From: Citrobacter farmeri
Lineage (GTDB): Bacteria; Pseudomonadota; Gammaproteobacteria; Enterobacterales; Enterobacteriaceae
DNA length: 64,000 nt
NCBI RefSeq assembly: GCF_019048065.1
Contig: NZ_CP077291.1
Coordinates: forward strand, 1,612,001 to 1,676,000
Reading direction: 5' to 3'
The position numbers were made by a program, and so were the translations under genes. Below are positions 40,072 to 50,940 of this stretch, in pieces (position 1 is the stretch's first letter; each line of letters starts with the position of its first letter). Below the pieces are notes generated by a model. That model worked only from the letters and a program-made list of their open reading frames with translations. It had not been told where the DNA came from and searched no databases.

Positions 40072-41010
40072 CGCCTCGCGAAACGGCGCACAGTCACCGC
40101 CGCGATGTCCGACGACCCAGGAGGCCACGGCGTTGCCGAGCAGCACCGCGTCCGCCAGCGACCAGCCCGATGCCAGTCCGGCTAACATCCCGCCCGCGTG
40201 ACTGTCACCCGCACCAATCGTATCAACGACCTGTGTCGGAAACGCGGGAACATGACCAGAGGATGGCTTACTGAAAAACCAGGCGCCCTCTTTGTCATGG
40301 CGAACGATTAATGGTGCCGCAAATCGCTCCACCCATTCTGCGCCTAAATCTTCCACATCCTGGCTCAGATCGAACCGCTGGGCCGCAATTTCAGCTTCCT
40401 GACGATTGAGCGACACCAGCGGACGACAGGAGAGAATGCGTGCCATGAGCGCATCAGGAATATCGCCAATGCGCGGACCGAAATCGATAAACGGCATCAC
40501 CTGCTCCTGACCTTCCAGCCACTGTACCAGCAGTTCGCCGCAGGGCGAGGCCAACTGATAGCCCGAGAGATAAATCAGGCTATTACGCGGGATGGTTAGC
40601 TGAGCCAGCCAGTCGGCGTTCCACTGATTCTCAACGCCGCTGAATGACATGAAGGTGCGCTCGCCATCCGGCTCGACCAGTGCCAGGCACCAGCCGTTGT
40701 CGCCTTCTGCGGTCTCAATGAGGCTGTGTAATCCTTCTTTCGCCATCCGGTTACGAATAATATCAGCCCACACGCCCTGGCCCAGCGGCAGGGCGTTACC
40801 GGCATCAATGCCCAGCCGTTTCAACGCGACGGCGATGTTCAGCGCGCAGCCGCCAACGTTAACACCTTGCTGCTTCAGCTCAATGTCACAGCCGCGCCAG
40901 GGCAGAGCATAGGCATCGGCAATGACATCAATGACCGCCGCGCCGATGACCGTGACCGGCTGGCGAGTCGTTAAACCTGGCAGCAGTTCAGCTAAACGTG
41001 AAGCGTTCAT
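40045..41010 (-). CDS. yegV: PfkB-family sugar/nucleoside kinase YegV
   Basis: A 321-residue ribokinase-fold enzyme. The PfkB signatures are VNVGGCALNIAVALKRLG and VDTIGAGDSHAGGMLAGLASG with the catalytic GAGD Asp. Substrate unknown. The start at 41010 follows GGGAGGAG and overlaps the yegU stop by 4 bases, giving 321 residues as in E. coli. It belongs to a yegT-yegU-yegV unit that appears to import and process a nucleoside-like or ADP-ribosyl compound. Confidence 0.93.
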   Translation of the reverse strand: MNASRLAELLPGLTTRQPVTVIGAAVIDVIADAYALPWRGCDIELKQQGVNVGGCALNIAVALKRLGIDAGNALPLGQGVWADIIRNRMAKEGLHSLIETAEGDNGWCLALVEPDGERTFMSFSGVENQWNADWLAQLTIPRNSLIYLSGYQLASPCGELLVQWLEGQEQVMPFIDFGPRIGDIPDALMARILSCRPLVSLNRQEAEIAAQRFDLSQDVEDLGAEWVERFAAPLIVRHDKEGAWFFSKPSSGHVPAFPTQVVDTIGAGDSHAGGMLAGLASGWSLADAVLLGNAVASWVVGHRGGDCAPFREALLLAHKNV

Positions 41011-42011
41011 GACTCCTCCCGACGTTGGCGCAGACGTGCAAGCGCCGTTGCATAACGGTTGAAATCGAGCTGATTGACCGTATCCAGCTCCTGTTTCCAT
41101 GCCGGATTGATGGCGCTGATGCCCTGCAACGCACCGCAAATGGCCGTTGCCATCGCCCCAATAGTATCGGTGTCGCCACCGAGATTCGCGCACAGAATAG
41201 CGCAACGATTGGGATCCGTTTGCGCCAGTTCAACCATCGCAATGGCGCACGCGACCGATTCGATGGTGCTGGTTCCGGCGCCGATCACCTGATACAGCTG
41301 TTCGCTGGCCGCTTCGGCACCGTCCGCATTACGCACAATTTTTAGCGCCATCTCCAGCCGCGCAGAGAGCGACGCGCTAAAGGTGGTGATCCGCTTCTGC
41401 TGGGCGTGTAACGCGATGGCGGGAAGCGACTCAACGATGTCAGCCCATGCTTCACCTTCAATCGCCCGCGAAATCGCCCATGCCACCACTACCGCGCCGG
41501 CGATAGCCAGATCCGATTTGTGCGTCGGACTGGAGGCCAGGGCGACGTCGTCGATAAACGCATCCAGATCGCGCGCTGGCAGCAGGCATCCTAACGGCGA
41601 CACGCGCATAGCTGCGCCATTGGTAACGCCGTTGTTCTCCAGTTCTGCCACCGGTTTCCCGTCACGAATGGCGTTCAGGGCGATTTTTGATGTCGGCCCG
41701 AGGACGTTTTTGTTGAAGGCGTCAAAGCGCAGCGCCCAGTCGAGAATGTTACGACCAATCAGATCCGGATCGATCTCGCCGTCGCTCGCCAGCAGGGCAT
41801 CTGCCAGACAGAGCGCCATTGAGGTATCGTCGGTAAATTCTGCGCGGCCAAAATAGCAGGCCGCATTATTCTCTTGTGGGCCCGGCAGAAAGCGGTCAAT
41901 CCAGCCAAAGTGCGCTTTAACGCGGGCTCTGGGCCACAGTTCTGACGGCATACCCATCGCATCCCCTAACGCCTGCCCGTAAAGAGCACCGAGAATACGT
42001 TCTGCTTTCAT
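41007..42011 (-). CDS. yegU: ADP-ribosylglycohydrolase-family protein YegU
   Basis: A 334-residue DraG-fold protein. The metal-binding motifs are FTDDTSMALCLADALL near the N terminus and the C-terminal NLGGDTDTIGAMATAICGA. These enzymes remove ADP-ribose from proteins or small molecules; between a nucleoside transporter and a kinase it may act on a ribosyl metabolite. Overlaps yegT by 4 bases. Confidence 0.93.
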   Translation of the reverse strand: MKAERILGALYGQALGDAMGMPSELWPRARVKAHFGWIDRFLPGPQENNAACYFGRAEFTDDTSMALCLADALLASDGEIDPDLIGRNILDWALRFDAFNKNVLGPTSKIALNAIRDGKPVAELENNGVTNGAAMRVSPLGCLLPARDLDAFIDDVALASSPTHKSDLAIAGAVVVAWAISRAIEGEAWADIVESLPAIALHAQQKRITTFSASLSARLEMALKIVRNADGAEAASEQLYQVIGAGTSTIESVACAIAMVELAQTDPNRCAILCANLGGDTDTIGAMATAICGALQGISAINPAWKQELDTVNQLDFNRYATALARLRQRREES

Positions 42012-43279
42012 TTTACTTCCCCTTGTGTCAATGCAGTCTCGCGAACCTCAATAGCGGTAATTTCTTTGTCCGATTCGCGAAAGAAAATCATAAACAGCAC
42101 GGCAATCACGGCGATCATCACCGCGCCGAATGTCCACATGCCAGCCCAGTTGAAAGTGAGACCGTTGACAGGTTCCTGATAGGCAAACATTTTTTCCATC
42201 ATCACGCCGCCGAGACGGTAACCCAGCAGGCTGCCGAATCCCTGACAGCAGAGCGTAATCAACCCTTGCGCGGCGGTACGCATATGCACCGGCGCTTTTT
42301 TATCGACGTAGATATACGCCGTTACGTAGTAGAAGTCATAGCTCACACCGTGCAGCAAAATACCGAGGAACAGCAGAGCATAGGTGAAGTATTCGTCCGC
42401 GCTACCGTAAATAAAGAAGCCATAGCGGATCGCGGCGGTGATAAGACCAAGAAGCAATACCTTCTTAATACCAAAGCGCTTGGTAAAGAAGGGCAGCGCC
42501 AGCATAAAGAAGATTTCGGAGAACTGACCGAGGGTCATCCAGCCGGTGGCGTTTTTCATCCCGACTTCCGTCAGATATCCATTGGCGAAGATGTAATAGA
42601 ACGCCAGCGGCATTGCGAACAGGAACGAACAGAAGAAAAAGACAAGGAAGTTTTTATCGCGCAGCAGGGTAATCGCATCCAGGCCAAGCATGACTTTGAA
42701 GTCCATCTTGCCAGTGCTTTTCGGCGGCGTATCTGGCAGGAAGAAGGCAAACACGCCCAGCAGCGCAGAGCTGGCAGCCGTCACCAGCAGCGGGATGTTG
42801 GTTGGTGAGATATCGTTATAGCCTAACATCTGTGGCAGGAATCCACAGGCAAGACCGGAGGCGATCCAGCCGATGGTGCCCATCACACGGATGCGCGGGA
42901 AGTCGCGCTCCACGTCCGGTACGTTGGCAAACGCGATACTGTTGGTCAGCGCGATAGTCGGCATATAGGTCAGCGAGTAGGCCAGCAGCAGCGGGAAGAA
43001 TCCACCGAACGTCGTCTGCTGAGCGGCAAAATACATCAGCACCGCACCGGCGAACATCAACACTGCCAGCACCTTTTGCGCCGAGAAAAATCTGTCGGTC
43101 AAAGAGCCCACGAGGATCGGCGACAGAATTGCGGCGATTGCGGTACAGGCATAAGACCAGCCAATCTCACCGGCGGTAAAACCACTTTTACTTAACCAGA
43201 GCCAGAGCGGAACAAACCAGGCTCCCCAGATAAACCATTCAACAAACATCATGAACGACAGCTTCACTGTAGTTTTCAT
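42008..43279 (-). CDS. yegT: nucleoside:H+ symporter-family transporter YegT
   Basis: A 423-residue major facilitator of the NHS family (NupG-like). About twelve membrane segments; the LSFMMFVEWFIWGAWFVPL start and GVSYDFYYVTAYIYVDKKAPVHMRTAAQG are family features. The start at 43279 (MKTTVKLS) is preferred since AAGGA lies 8 bases before it; another ATG is five codons earlier. First gene of yegTUV, divergent from fbaB. Confidence 0.92.
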   Translation of the reverse strand: MKTTVKLSFMMFVEWFIWGAWFVPLWLWLSKSGFTAGEIGWSYACTAIAAILSPILVGSLTDRFFSAQKVLAVLMFAGAVLMYFAAQQTTFGGFFPLLLAYSLTYMPTIALTNSIAFANVPDVERDFPRIRVMGTIGWIASGLACGFLPQMLGYNDISPTNIPLLVTAASSALLGVFAFFLPDTPPKSTGKMDFKVMLGLDAITLLRDKNFLVFFFCSFLFAMPLAFYYIFANGYLTEVGMKNATGWMTLGQFSEIFFMLALPFFTKRFGIKKVLLLGLITAAIRYGFFIYGSADEYFTYALLFLGILLHGVSYDFYYVTAYIYVDKKAPVHMRTAAQGLITLCCQGFGSLLGYRLGGVMMEKMFAYQEPVNGLTFNWAGMWTFGAVMIAVIAVLFMIFFRESDKEITAIEVRETALTQGEVK

Positions 43280-43529
43280 CTTTAAATCCTTCATGACAGG
43301 TAAGGTACGTCATGACAGTACCATTTAATAATACCTTTTAAATACCTTTGAGGCGAAAGCTTGACCGTCTTAACACTTTTTCGTCAGTGAATCGTGCCAG
43401 CGGATAACGCTGAAAAATGCCCGAAAGATGGAAAAAATGGCCGGTCAGTACCAGACTTATGGCTGCCCGCAAAACGCGGGTCAGGACAATTCACATTCCG
43501 ACACCTTCGGAACTTACGGGAGCATAGCT

Positions 43530-44582
43530 ATGACTGATATTGCGCAGTTGCTTGGCAAAGACGCCGACAGCCTCTTACAGCATCGTTGCATGACCATACC
43601 CTCTGACCAACTCTATCTGCCCGGACATGACTACGTCGACCGCGTGATGGTGGATAACAACCGACCGCCCGCGGTACTGCGTAATATGCAGACGTTGTAT
43701 AACACCGGACGTCTGGGCAAAACGGGTTATCTGTCGATTTTACCGGTTGATCAGGGTGTGGAACACTCGGCCGGTGCCTCGTTTGCCGCTAACCCGCTCT
43801 ATTTCGACCCGAAAAACATTGTCGAACTGGCGATCGAAGCCGGATGTAACTGTGTGGCCTCGACCTATGGTGTACTGGCTTCCGTATCGCGTCGTTACGC
43901 GCATCGCATTCCGTTTCTGGTGAAACTCAACCATAACGAAACCCTTAGTTATCCGAATACCTATGACCAGACGCTGTACGCCAGCGTGGAGCAGGCGTTC
44001 AATCTGGGGGCGGTGGCTGTAGGCGCAACCATCTACTTTGGTTCTGAAGAGTCACGTCGGCAGATTGAAGAGATTTCCGCCGCCTTTGAACGGGCGCATG
44101 AGCTCGGTATGGTCACCGTACTGTGGGCCTATCTGCGAAATTCTGCGTTTAAAAAAGATGGCGTCGATTACCACGTCTCCGCCGACTTAACCGGGCAGGC
44201 GAACCATCTGGCGGCAACCATTGGCGCGGATATCGTCAAACAAAAAATGGCGGAAAATAACGGCGGATACAAAGCCGTGAACTATGGCTATACCGACGAT
44301 CGTGTCTACAGCAAGCTGACCACGGAGAACCCGATCGATCTGGTGCGCTATCAACTGGCAAATTGCTACATGGGGCGCGCCGGGTTAATCAACTCCGGTG
44401 GCGCAGCGGGCGGCGAGACCGACCTGAGCGATGCGGTGCGTACTGCGGTGATCAACAAACGTGCAGGGGGGATGGGACTGATCCTCGGTCGCAAAGCCTT
44501 CAAGAAATCGATGGCTGACGGCGTGAAACTGATCAACGCCGTGCAGGATGTTTATCTCGACAACAAAGTGACGATTGCTTAA
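43530..44582 (+). CDS. fbaB: class I fructose-bisphosphate aldolase
   Basis: A 350-residue archaeal-type (DhnA-like) class I aldolase that interconverts fructose 1,6-bisphosphate with triose phosphates, favoured in gluconeogenic growth. Visible are [19 protein letters not shown], the Schiff-base lysine region GADIVKQK and the [12 protein letters not shown] phosphate loop. The start at 43530 ([16 protein letters not shown]) matches E. coli. ACGGGAG precedes it. Its stop overlaps yegS by 4 bases on the opposite strand. Confidence 0.96.
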   Translation: MTDIAQLLGKDADSLLQHRCMTIPSDQLYLPGHDYVDRVMVDNNRPPAVLRNMQTLYNTGRLGKTGYLSILPVDQGVEHSAGASFAANPLYFDPKNIVELAIEAGCNCVASTYGVLASVSRRYAHRIPFLVKLNHNETLSYPNTYDQTLYASVEQAFNLGAVAVGATIYFGSEESRRQIEEISAAFERAHELGMVTVLWAYLRNSAFKKDGVDYHVSADLTGQANHLAATIGADIVKQKMAENNGGYKAVNYGYTDDRVYSKLTTENPIDLVRYQLANCYMGRAGLINSGGAAGGETDLSDAVRTAVINKRAGGMGLILGRKAFKKSMADGVKLINAVQDVYLDNKVTIA

Positions 44583-45478
44583 CGCAGTAGCGGGCAATCC
44601 GGCGGCAACCGGCACCGCAATGCGGCGGGCAGGATTTCGATATGAAATTCCTGTCCGCTCAACGGTTCGCCGTCCAGATTAAAGGTAATGTCATGCGGCG
44701 CCTGGATAGTAAACCAGGCGGAGGCGCCGTCAATAATATTGGGATTCTCTTCCTGCGGTTTCAGGGTCGAAAACAGCGCGGGCAGGATCTCTTCCCCGGT
44801 GAATATCCGCAGTTGCAGCAGACCGTCGTTGATCAACGCATTCGGGCACAATTGCTGTCCGCCGCCAGCCTGACGTCCATTACCAATTCCAATTACCAGC
44901 GCGTCACCCTGCCAGTGGAAGTTTTCGCCACGGATTTCGCAGCGGTCCGGCTTAAGCGTATCCATGCGCATCAGGCCGTGAATGATATATGACACGCCGC
45001 CCAGCGCGGCTTTCAGCTTTTCCGGCGTCTCGGTGGTGATACGTGTGCCAAAACCGCCGGTCGCCATATTGATAAAACAGGTCTTATCGTTGACCTGCGC
45101 CATATCAATCTCAATGGCGTTGCCGACAATCGCCAGCTTCAGCGCCTTATCCAGCTCAACAGGGATCCCGACGCTGGTGGCAAAATCATTGGCAGTGCCC
45201 AGCGGCAGGATGCCGAGCGCTGGAATATCGGAGCCTTCACAGTGAATCAGGGCTGTCGACACCTCATTAATCGTGCCATCACCGCCGCCGGCGATCACCG
45301 TTTCAACGCCCAGACGGCGGGCCTCTTCGACATAGCGTCCGGCATCGCCTTTTTCCCATGTGACGCGAACGTGAATCTCGACCCCTTCGTCGCGGAGCAG
45401 CCCAATGGCTTCCCGTAGTACGGGGTTATCTGCACTTTTACCATTCAGAATCAATACGCTGGAGGGAAAATGATCCAT
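44579..45478 (-). CDS. yegS: lipid kinase YegS
   Basis: A 299-residue diacylglycerol-kinase-fold enzyme. The nucleotide loop is [19 protein letters not shown] and the [13 protein letters not shown] motif follows. The E. coli protein has phosphatidylglycerol kinase activity in vitro. Length and sequence match E. coli YegS. Confidence 0.94.
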   Translation of the reverse strand: MDHFPSSVLILNGKSADNPVLREAIGLLRDEGVEIHVRVTWEKGDAGRYVEEARRLGVETVIAGGGDGTINEVSTALIHCEGSDIPALGILPLGTANDFATSVGIPVELDKALKLAIVGNAIEIDMAQVNDKTCFINMATGGFGTRITTETPEKLKAALGGVSYIIHGLMRMDTLKPDRCEIRGENFHWQGDALVIGIGNGRQAGGGQQLCPNALINDGLLQLRIFTGEEILPALFSTLKPQEENPNIIDGASAWFTIQAPHDITFNLDGEPLSGQEFHIEILPAALRCRLPPDCPLLR

Positions 45479-45703
45479 TCCTTTTTTGCCTGTTTGTTTT
45501 TGAAAGCCCTGAAGAAAGTGTATAGCAGAAACGAAAAGAGGAGGTCAGAACAGGCTTAAAATACGCACACAATATACTATTTTTGCAAACTAAATCGCGG
45601 TACAGAAAGGCGGCAAATGAACGAATCCCTGGGAGCATAGAATTACTATGTGACCAGGGTGAGTGAGTGCAGCCAACGCATCAGTACCGCGATTTAGGCA
45701 GCA
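45479..45703. other. 225-base gap between yegS and CyaR, no gene seen
   Basis: It holds the yegS promoter region and no open frame that I support. The segment around 45658-45680, GGTGAGTGAGTGCAGCCAAC, stands out as GC-balanced in AT-rich surroundings, but I cannot assign it. In E. coli K-12 this position carries P2-related ogrK sequence, which is absent here. Confidence 0.5.
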
Positions 45704-45791
45704 AAAAAAAATAAGCCTGCGTAAGGGAGATTACGCAGGCTAAGGAGGTGGTTCCTGGTACAGCTAGCATTTATGGGTTATGTTTTTCAGC
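45704..45791 (-). ncRNA. cyaR: CyaR small RNA
   Basis: An 88-base match to E. coli CyaR read on the minus strand from GCTGAAAAACATAACCCATA at 45791 to a terminator hairpin (AGCCTGCGTAA and TTACGCAGGCT) with a long U run at 45703-45711. CyaR is an Hfq-binding RNA that represses ompX, luxS, nadE and other messages. The ACCACCTCCTTAG seed is intact. It lies just downstream of yegQ's 3' end, as in E. coli. Confidence 0.95.
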
Positions 45792-45798
45792 GAAATGG

Positions 45799-45841
45799 AT
45801 AATACCCTTAAAGAACGAAGCGGTATGTGATCGGTTTCTAA
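45799..45841 (-). promoter_or_regulatory. cyaR promoter with CRP site
   Basis: The minus strand has TATTAT (plus 45799-45804) seven bases from the RNA start. A CRP-like site (plus TGTGA-TCGGTT-TCTAA, 45826-45841) is centred about 42 bases upstream. The left half-site is perfect and the right is weak. CyaR is CRP-activated in E. coli. Confidence 0.8.
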
Positions 45842-45876
45842 GATTCCTCCTGGCGTGAAAAAATAACCCTGATTAA

Positions 45877-47238
45877 CTATTTAGCGTGCGGATTACGCGT
45901 CGATTCGCCGGAAAAATTACGCATTAGCAGCGCATAATCCAGCGTCAGATCCTGCGGAACAGGGATCCATACGGTATAACCATCTCCCGGGGCCACCGGC
46001 ATCGGTTCGCCTTTGGCGTTTTCCATCTGCGCTAACGTAAAGTTAACGTTGCCCTGTGGGGTCATCAGTTCCAGGCTGTCACCAACGGAGAATTTGTTTT
46101 TCACCGCCACGGCAGCGAGGTCGCCTTTGCGTTCACCGGTAAACTCGCCCACGAACTGCTGACGTTCGGAAACCGAATAACCGTATTCGTAGTTCTGATA
46201 ATCGTCATGGGTGTGGCGACGCAGGAAACCTTCGGTGTAGCCACGGTGCGCCAGGCCTTCCAGCGTTTCCAGCAGCTGTGGGTCAAACGGCTTGCCAGCC
46301 GCAGCGTCGTCAATCGCTTTACGATAAACCTGCGCGGTACGCGCGCAGTAGTAGAAGGATTTGGTTCGGCCTTCGATTTTCAGCGAGTGCACGCCCATCT
46401 GCGTCAGGCGCTCAACGTGCGCGATGGCGCGCAGATCTTTCGAGTTCATGATGTAAGTGCCGTGCTCGTCTTCAAACGCGGTCATGTATTCACCCGGACG
46501 CTGGGCCTCTTCAATCATAAACACTTTATCGGTTGGCGCGCCGATACCCAGCGTCGGCTCCACATTTTGTACCGGGATCGGCTCGTATTTGTGAACGATA
46601 TTGCCGACGACATCTTCTTTGCCTTCCTGCACGTTGTATTCCCAACGGCAGGCATTGGTGCAGGTGCCCTGGTTCGGGTCGCGTTTATTGATGTAGCCAG
46701 AGAGCAGGCAGCGGCCAGAGTAGGCCATGCACAGCGCGCCGTGAACGAAGATCTCAATCTCCATCTCCGGCACCTGATTGCGGATCTCTTCAATCTCTTC
46801 CAGCGACAGCTCGCGAGACAGAATCACGCGGGTCAGTCCCATCGAGTGCCAGAATTTTACCGTGGCCCAGTTAACGGCGTTGGCCTGGACGGAGAGATGA
46901 ATCGGCATCTCCGGGAAGTTTTCACGCACCAGCATGATGAGCCCCGGGTCAGACATGATCAGAGCATCCGGACCCATTTCCACCACCGGCTTCAAATCGC
47001 GAATAAAGGTTTTCAGCTTCGCGTTATGCGGCGCGATATTCACTACCACGTAGAATTTTTTCCCCAGCTCATGGGCTTCATTAATGCCGAGCTGCAGATT
47101 CTCGTGATTAAATTCGTTATTGCGCACGCGCAGAGAGTAACGCGGCTGGCCCGCATAGACGGCATCTGCGCCATAGGCGAAAGCGTAACGCATATTTTTC
47201 AGCGTTCCCGCCGGGGAAAGGAGTTCCGGTTTAAACAT
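45877..47238 (-). CDS. yegQ: tRNA hydroxylation protein TrhP (YegQ), U32 family
   Basis: A 453-residue peptidase-U32-family protein. Conserved are MFKPELLSPAGTLKNMRYAFAYGADAVYAG, FVHGALCMAYSGRCLLSGYINKRDPNQGTC with the cysteines that may hold an iron-sulfur cluster, and LKIEGRTKSFYYCARTAQVYRKAID. In E. coli TrhP is needed for 5-hydroxyuridine formation in tRNA from prephenate. Length equals E. coli YegQ. The yegP gene that lies beside it in E. coli is not present. Confidence 0.95.
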   Translation of the reverse strand: MFKPELLSPAGTLKNMRYAFAYGADAVYAGQPRYSLRVRNNEFNHENLQLGINEAHELGKKFYVVVNIAPHNAKLKTFIRDLKPVVEMGPDALIMSDPGLIMLVRENFPEMPIHLSVQANAVNWATVKFWHSMGLTRVILSRELSLEEIEEIRNQVPEMEIEIFVHGALCMAYSGRCLLSGYINKRDPNQGTCTNACRWEYNVQEGKEDVVGNIVHKYEPIPVQNVEPTLGIGAPTDKVFMIEEAQRPGEYMTAFEDEHGTYIMNSKDLRAIAHVERLTQMGVHSLKIEGRTKSFYYCARTAQVYRKAIDDAAAGKPFDPQLLETLEGLAHRGYTEGFLRRHTHDDYQNYEYGYSVSERQQFVGEFTGERKGDLAAVAVKNKFSVGDSLELMTPQGNVNFTLAQMENAKGEPMPVAPGDGYTVWIPVPQDLTLDYALLMRNFSGESTRNPHAK

Positions 47239-47349
47239 AATGTTCTCGTTCTGATGACAGGTCAGATCCGCTTCACCTGATGAAGCGGCTAGAGGAGAGT
47301 CCTCACTTTAAGGGCGGGCATTGTAGCGCTGCGGGGCAGGGAGGTAAAG

Positions 47350-47388
47350 GAAAACGCCTGGCCCGATAAAGGCTTCATTATCGGGCCA
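47350..47388 (-). terminator. putative baeR terminator
   Basis: TGGCCCGATAA (47359-47369) pairs perfectly with TTATCGGGCCA (47378-47388), and on the minus strand GGCGTTTTCC follows. It lies just after the baeR stop and would end the mdtABCD-baeSR message. The T run is short. Confidence 0.75.
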
Positions 47389-47405
47389 CCGGTTGCGCTA
47401 CAGCG

Positions 47406-48128
47406 TCAGGCAGTCCGGTAGGCATCCGCTTCCCAGCGATACCCGACGCCATACACCGCGCGGATAAAAGACTGCTCTTCGTCGAGCGCTTCCAGTTTGC
47501 GACGCAGGTTTTTGATGTGACTGTCGATGGTGCGATCGGTCACCACACGGTAATCATCGTAGAGATGATTCAGCAACTGTTCGCGGGAAAACACTTTCCC
47601 TGGCTCGTGAGACAGGGTTTTGAGCAGGCGAAATTCAGCCGGCGTGAGGTCCAGAATTTTACCGCGCCAGGAGGCCTGAAAGCGGCTTTCATCAACGACT
47701 AGTGGGCTTTCGGCGTCCAGTTGCTGCAGTTCACGCTGCGGCCTGCAGCGGCGTAGAATGGTCTTCACGCGAGCGACCACTTCACGCGGGCTATAAGGCT
47801 TGCAGATGTAATCATCCGCACCAATTTCCAGCCCCAGCAGACGGTCGATCTCCTCAATTTTGGCGGTGACCATCACAATGGGCACCTCGGAGAAGCGACG
47901 GATTTCGCGGCACAGGGTCAGACCGTCGGTACCCGGCAGCATCAGATCCAACAGGATGAGATCCGGCGGCGTCTGACGCACATAGGGCAGCACCCGATCG
48001 CCATGGTTAATCAGCGTCGGGGCATAGCTCGCAGCGCGCAGATAGTCGATAAGTAACTGTCCCAGCTTGGGTTCATCTTCCACAATCAGGATGCGTGGTG
48101 TGTTTTCATCAATGGGTAACTCAGTCAT
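47406..48128 (-). CDS. baeR: response regulator BaeR
   Basis: A 240-residue OmpR-family regulator. The receiver domain carries phospho-acceptor Asp in [13 protein letters not shown], and the winged-helix domain (about residues 135-232) contains [26 protein letters not shown]. It activates mdtABCD, acrD and spy in response to envelope-damaging compounds. Overlaps baeS by 4 bases. Confidence 0.96.
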   Translation of the reverse strand: MTELPIDENTPRILIVEDEPKLGQLLIDYLRAASYAPTLINHGDRVLPYVRQTPPDLILLDLMLPGTDGLTLCREIRRFSEVPIVMVTAKIEEIDRLLGLEIGADDYICKPYSPREVVARVKTILRRCRPQRELQQLDAESPLVVDESRFQASWRGKILDLTPAEFRLLKTLSHEPGKVFSREQLLNHLYDDYRVVTDRTIDSHIKNLRRKLEALDEEQSFIRAVYGVGYRWEADAYRTA

Positions 48129-49528
48129 ACGTCTCTCTGTATATCGCGTTCCAGCGGTAACTCTACTGTAATGCTAACCCCGCCAAAAGGCGAATGAGCA
48201 GCGTGGATGTGACCATTATGTGCGTCGACGATGTTGACGCAAATCGCCAGTCCCAGCCCGGAACCACCGCTGGCGCGGTTGCGTGAACCTTCGGTGCGGT
48301 AAAACCGCTCGAACAGTTTTTGTAACTGGGCGTCACTGACTCCCGGCGCGGAGTCGGCAAAGGTGATCAGGACGCGTTTGTCGCGCTGCTCTGCGCTGAT
48401 ACGCAATCCACCGCCGCTGTCAGTGTAACGAAGGCTGTTTTTCAGCAGGTTGTTGAACAACTGCATCAGGCGATCGCGATCGCCGAACACGGTCACGCTA
48501 TCGGGCAGGGAATACTGTAACGACAACCCGCGACTGGCGAAACGTTCGCGGAATGCGCCGCCTGCCACTTCCAGTAGCGGGATCAAATCAACAGCGGTTT
48601 TTTGATAGGCCAGGGCGCCTTCGTCAGACATTGAAAGCTGGTGCAGATCGTCGACCAGTTTGGTCAGCGTCCCCACTTCCGCCTGTAACGAGGCCACGGA
48701 CTCCGGCGTGAATTTTCGCACGCCATCCTGAATCGCCTCCAGCTCACCACGCAGTACTGCCAGCGGTGTGCGCAGCTCGTGCGAAATATCGGCCATAAAG
48801 TCCCGGCGCATCTGCTGATTCTTTTCCAGCGTACTGGCAAGCTGGTTGAAGTCCTGCGCCAGTTTACCCAGTTCATCGGCACTGGTGGCGGTGACACGGG
48901 TGGTGAAATCTCCCGCAGCCAGTTTGTGCGTGCCTTCGACCAGACGTTTGACCGGAGCCAGCAGTCCGCGGGCGAGGGGAAAAGTCGCCAGCGCCGCCAG
49001 CAGGGTTGAGAGCGCGACAATCAGCCAACTGGTGCGCCGCTGCTGTTTATCAAAATTGATGTCGGTATTGCGCGTCAGGCGTTCGACAGGCGAGGCGATC
49101 ACCGCGCCGACCTCAAGGCCGTTTACCAGAATGGGACGCCGCGTGCCGTCTTTGGGAACCGGGCCGCGCGGACCGACCATCACATGTGCATCCTGATCCA
49201 CCACCCAGAACTGTGTGCGCCAGCCGTGGGGCGGCATGCCGGGACCTGATTTGTCATCGTCTTTATCATGCTCAAATGAACGGAGGATCTGGAACACAAA
49301 GCGTTCGTTATTGCGCAGAAAACGCCAGTTGCCGTGCAACTGGTACTGTTCGCCTAACGCGTCACTGAGCATGGTCAGGCGCTGTTCGTTACCATTCTTA
49401 ATGTAATCAATGAACCCTCGCTCAAAGCTGATGCGCACCGCCCAATGCATACTGATCAACAGTACGATACAGGTGGCGAAAATCGCCAGAAACAGTTTGC
49501 CGGTAATACCGGGTCGCCAGAGCTTCAT
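48125..49528 (-). CDS. baeS: sensor histidine kinase BaeS
   Basis: A 467-residue membrane kinase: TM1 (about residues 12-32), a periplasmic sensor with the [20 protein letters not shown] stretch, TM2 near residues 165-185, a HAMP domain, then HisKA with the phospho-His in [19 protein letters not shown] and HATPase ([13 protein letters not shown]). It detects misfolded envelope proteins, indole and other toxic compounds. Starts one base into the mdtD stop. Confidence 0.96.
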   Translation of the reverse strand: MKLWRPGITGKLFLAIFATCIVLLISMHWAVRISFERGFIDYIKNGNEQRLTMLSDALGEQYQLHGNWRFLRNNERFVFQILRSFEHDKDDDKSGPGMPPHGWRTQFWVVDQDAHVMVGPRGPVPKDGTRRPILVNGLEVGAVIASPVERLTRNTDINFDKQQRRTSWLIVALSTLLAALATFPLARGLLAPVKRLVEGTHKLAAGDFTTRVTATSADELGKLAQDFNQLASTLEKNQQMRRDFMADISHELRTPLAVLRGELEAIQDGVRKFTPESVASLQAEVGTLTKLVDDLHQLSMSDEGALAYQKTAVDLIPLLEVAGGAFRERFASRGLSLQYSLPDSVTVFGDRDRLMQLFNNLLKNSLRYTDSGGGLRISAEQRDKRVLITFADSAPGVSDAQLQKLFERFYRTEGSRNRASGGSGLGLAICVNIVDAHNGHIHAAHSPFGGVSITVELPLERDIQRDV

Positions 49529-50940
49529 CAGGTTCTCCTTTTACGTCGCGCAATGACGACATTTTTGTGGGTATCATTCGGGACGCGGGCAAAGATCACT
49601 GCTGGCAAGGCGATGATAAAAGCCATACACAGCCAGGTGTACATAAAGACGATATGGGATGTTCCGCTATCGACCATTATGTGCTGCTGCCCGAACATTC
49701 CGAGAAGCAACCCGGCGACGGTGACGCCGATACTCATCGACAGTTGCATAATCATCGACAACAGGCTGTTCCCGCTGCTGGCTAACTCATCCGGGAGATC
49801 TTTTAGGGTCAGGGTGTTCATGGAGGAGAAGCGTGTCGAGTTGACCATGCCCTGAACAAACAGAACCAACGGCAGCAGGTAATACCAGCCAAGCAGGGCG
49901 GTGGACATAAACAGCAGGGTCACCACCGATAGCCCAAGCGTGGTGGTCACCAGCACCCGCCGATAGCCAAAACGGTTGACCACCTGCACGACAATGCGTT
50001 TCATGCCCATACTGCCGAGCACCATGGGGATCATCATCAGCCCGGCGTGAAACGGGGAGAAGCCAAGGCCGATTTGCAAAAAGACCGGCGTCATGAAGGG
50101 CAACATACCGCTGCCGACGCGTCCGGCGAAACTGCCTGACAGCCCCAGCGAGAAGGTCGGCGTACGGAACAGGTGGAGGCTGAACAGTGCCCGTGGATTC
50201 CCTCTGGCGTGTTTCAGATAGAGTAAAATGGCCGTCACACCACACACCGCCAGCGCGCCAAGGGTGAATGGCGAAATCCCCATCCCTTTACTACCGTCCA
50301 GCGCGATGGTCAGGACCGCCATCCCCGTCGCCAACAGCAGAAAACCCGACAGATCAAAGCGCCGGGTTTGCATGGTGTAATTGGGCATCAGCATTAGCGT
50401 GGCGATAGCGCCAATAATACCGACCGGGAGATTGATCAGGAAAATCCAATGCCAGGAGGCATATTCCACGAGGATCCCGCCCAGTGCCGGGCCAAGCAAC
50501 GGACCAATCTGACCGGGCAGTGTGACAAACGTCATCGCCGCCATGTACTGCTCGCGCGGGACAATCTTCATCACCGTCAGCCTGCCGACCGGCACCATCA
50601 TGGCACCGCCGACGCCTTGCAACACTCGCGCCATAACCAGCTCATTCAGCGTGCTGGAACCAGCACAAAACAGTGAGCCCAGCGTGAACAGCACGATGGC
50701 GGTGAAGAAGATATTCCGCACGCCGATTTTATCCGCCAGCCAACCGCTGGCAGGTAGCATGACCGCCACGGTCAGCACATACGACACCACGACCATGTGC
50801 ATATGCAGCGGGCTTTCCCCGAGGCTTTTCGCCATCGAGGGAAGCGCGGTGTTGACGATGGTGGTATCCAGCGACTGCATGAAGAAGCCGAAGGCCACAA
50901 TCCACAGTTGCCAGCGGGTGCTGTTGGGAAGTTCTGTCAT
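49528..50940 (-). CDS. mdtD: MFS transporter MdtD
   Basis: A 470-residue DHA2-family facilitator with about 14 membrane segments; motif A-like [14 protein letters not shown] and the [17 protein letters not shown] first-helix signature are visible. It is co-operonic with the MdtABC pump but not needed for it. The Salmonella orthologue is reported to export iron-citrate, so a metabolite role is possible. Overlaps mdtC by 4 bases. Confidence 0.93.
   Translation of the reverse strand: MTELPNSTRWQLWIVAFGFFMQSLDTTIVNTALPSMAKSLGESPLHMHMVVVSYVLTVAVMLPASGWLADKIGVRNIFFTAIVLFTLGSLFCAGSSTLNELVMARVLQGVGGAMMVPVGRLTVMKIVPREQYMAAMTFVTLPGQIGPLLGPALGGILVEYASWHWIFLINLPVGIIGAIATLMLMPNYTMQTRRFDLSGFLLLATGMAVLTIALDGSKGMGISPFTLGALAVCGVTAILLYLKHARGNPRALFSLHLFRTPTFSLGLSGSFAGRVGSGMLPFMTPVFLQIGLGFSPFHAGLMMIPMVLGSMGMKRIVVQVVNRFGYRRVLVTTTLGLSVVTLLFMSTALLGWYYLLPLVLFVQGMVNSTRFSSMNTLTLKDLPDELASSGNSLLSMIMQLSMSIGVTVAGLLLGMFGQQHIMVDSGTSHIVFMYTWLCMAFIIALPAVIFARVPNDTHKNVVIARRKRRT

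Noticed and set aside
45541..45703. Possible phage (P2/ogrK) remnant between yegS and cyaR
   Set aside because: No recognisable phage coding sequence; the attachment core appears unoccupied.
46207..47280. 357-codon open frame antisense to yegQ
   Set aside because: Shadow of an intact YegQ coding sequence; composition unlike a real protein.
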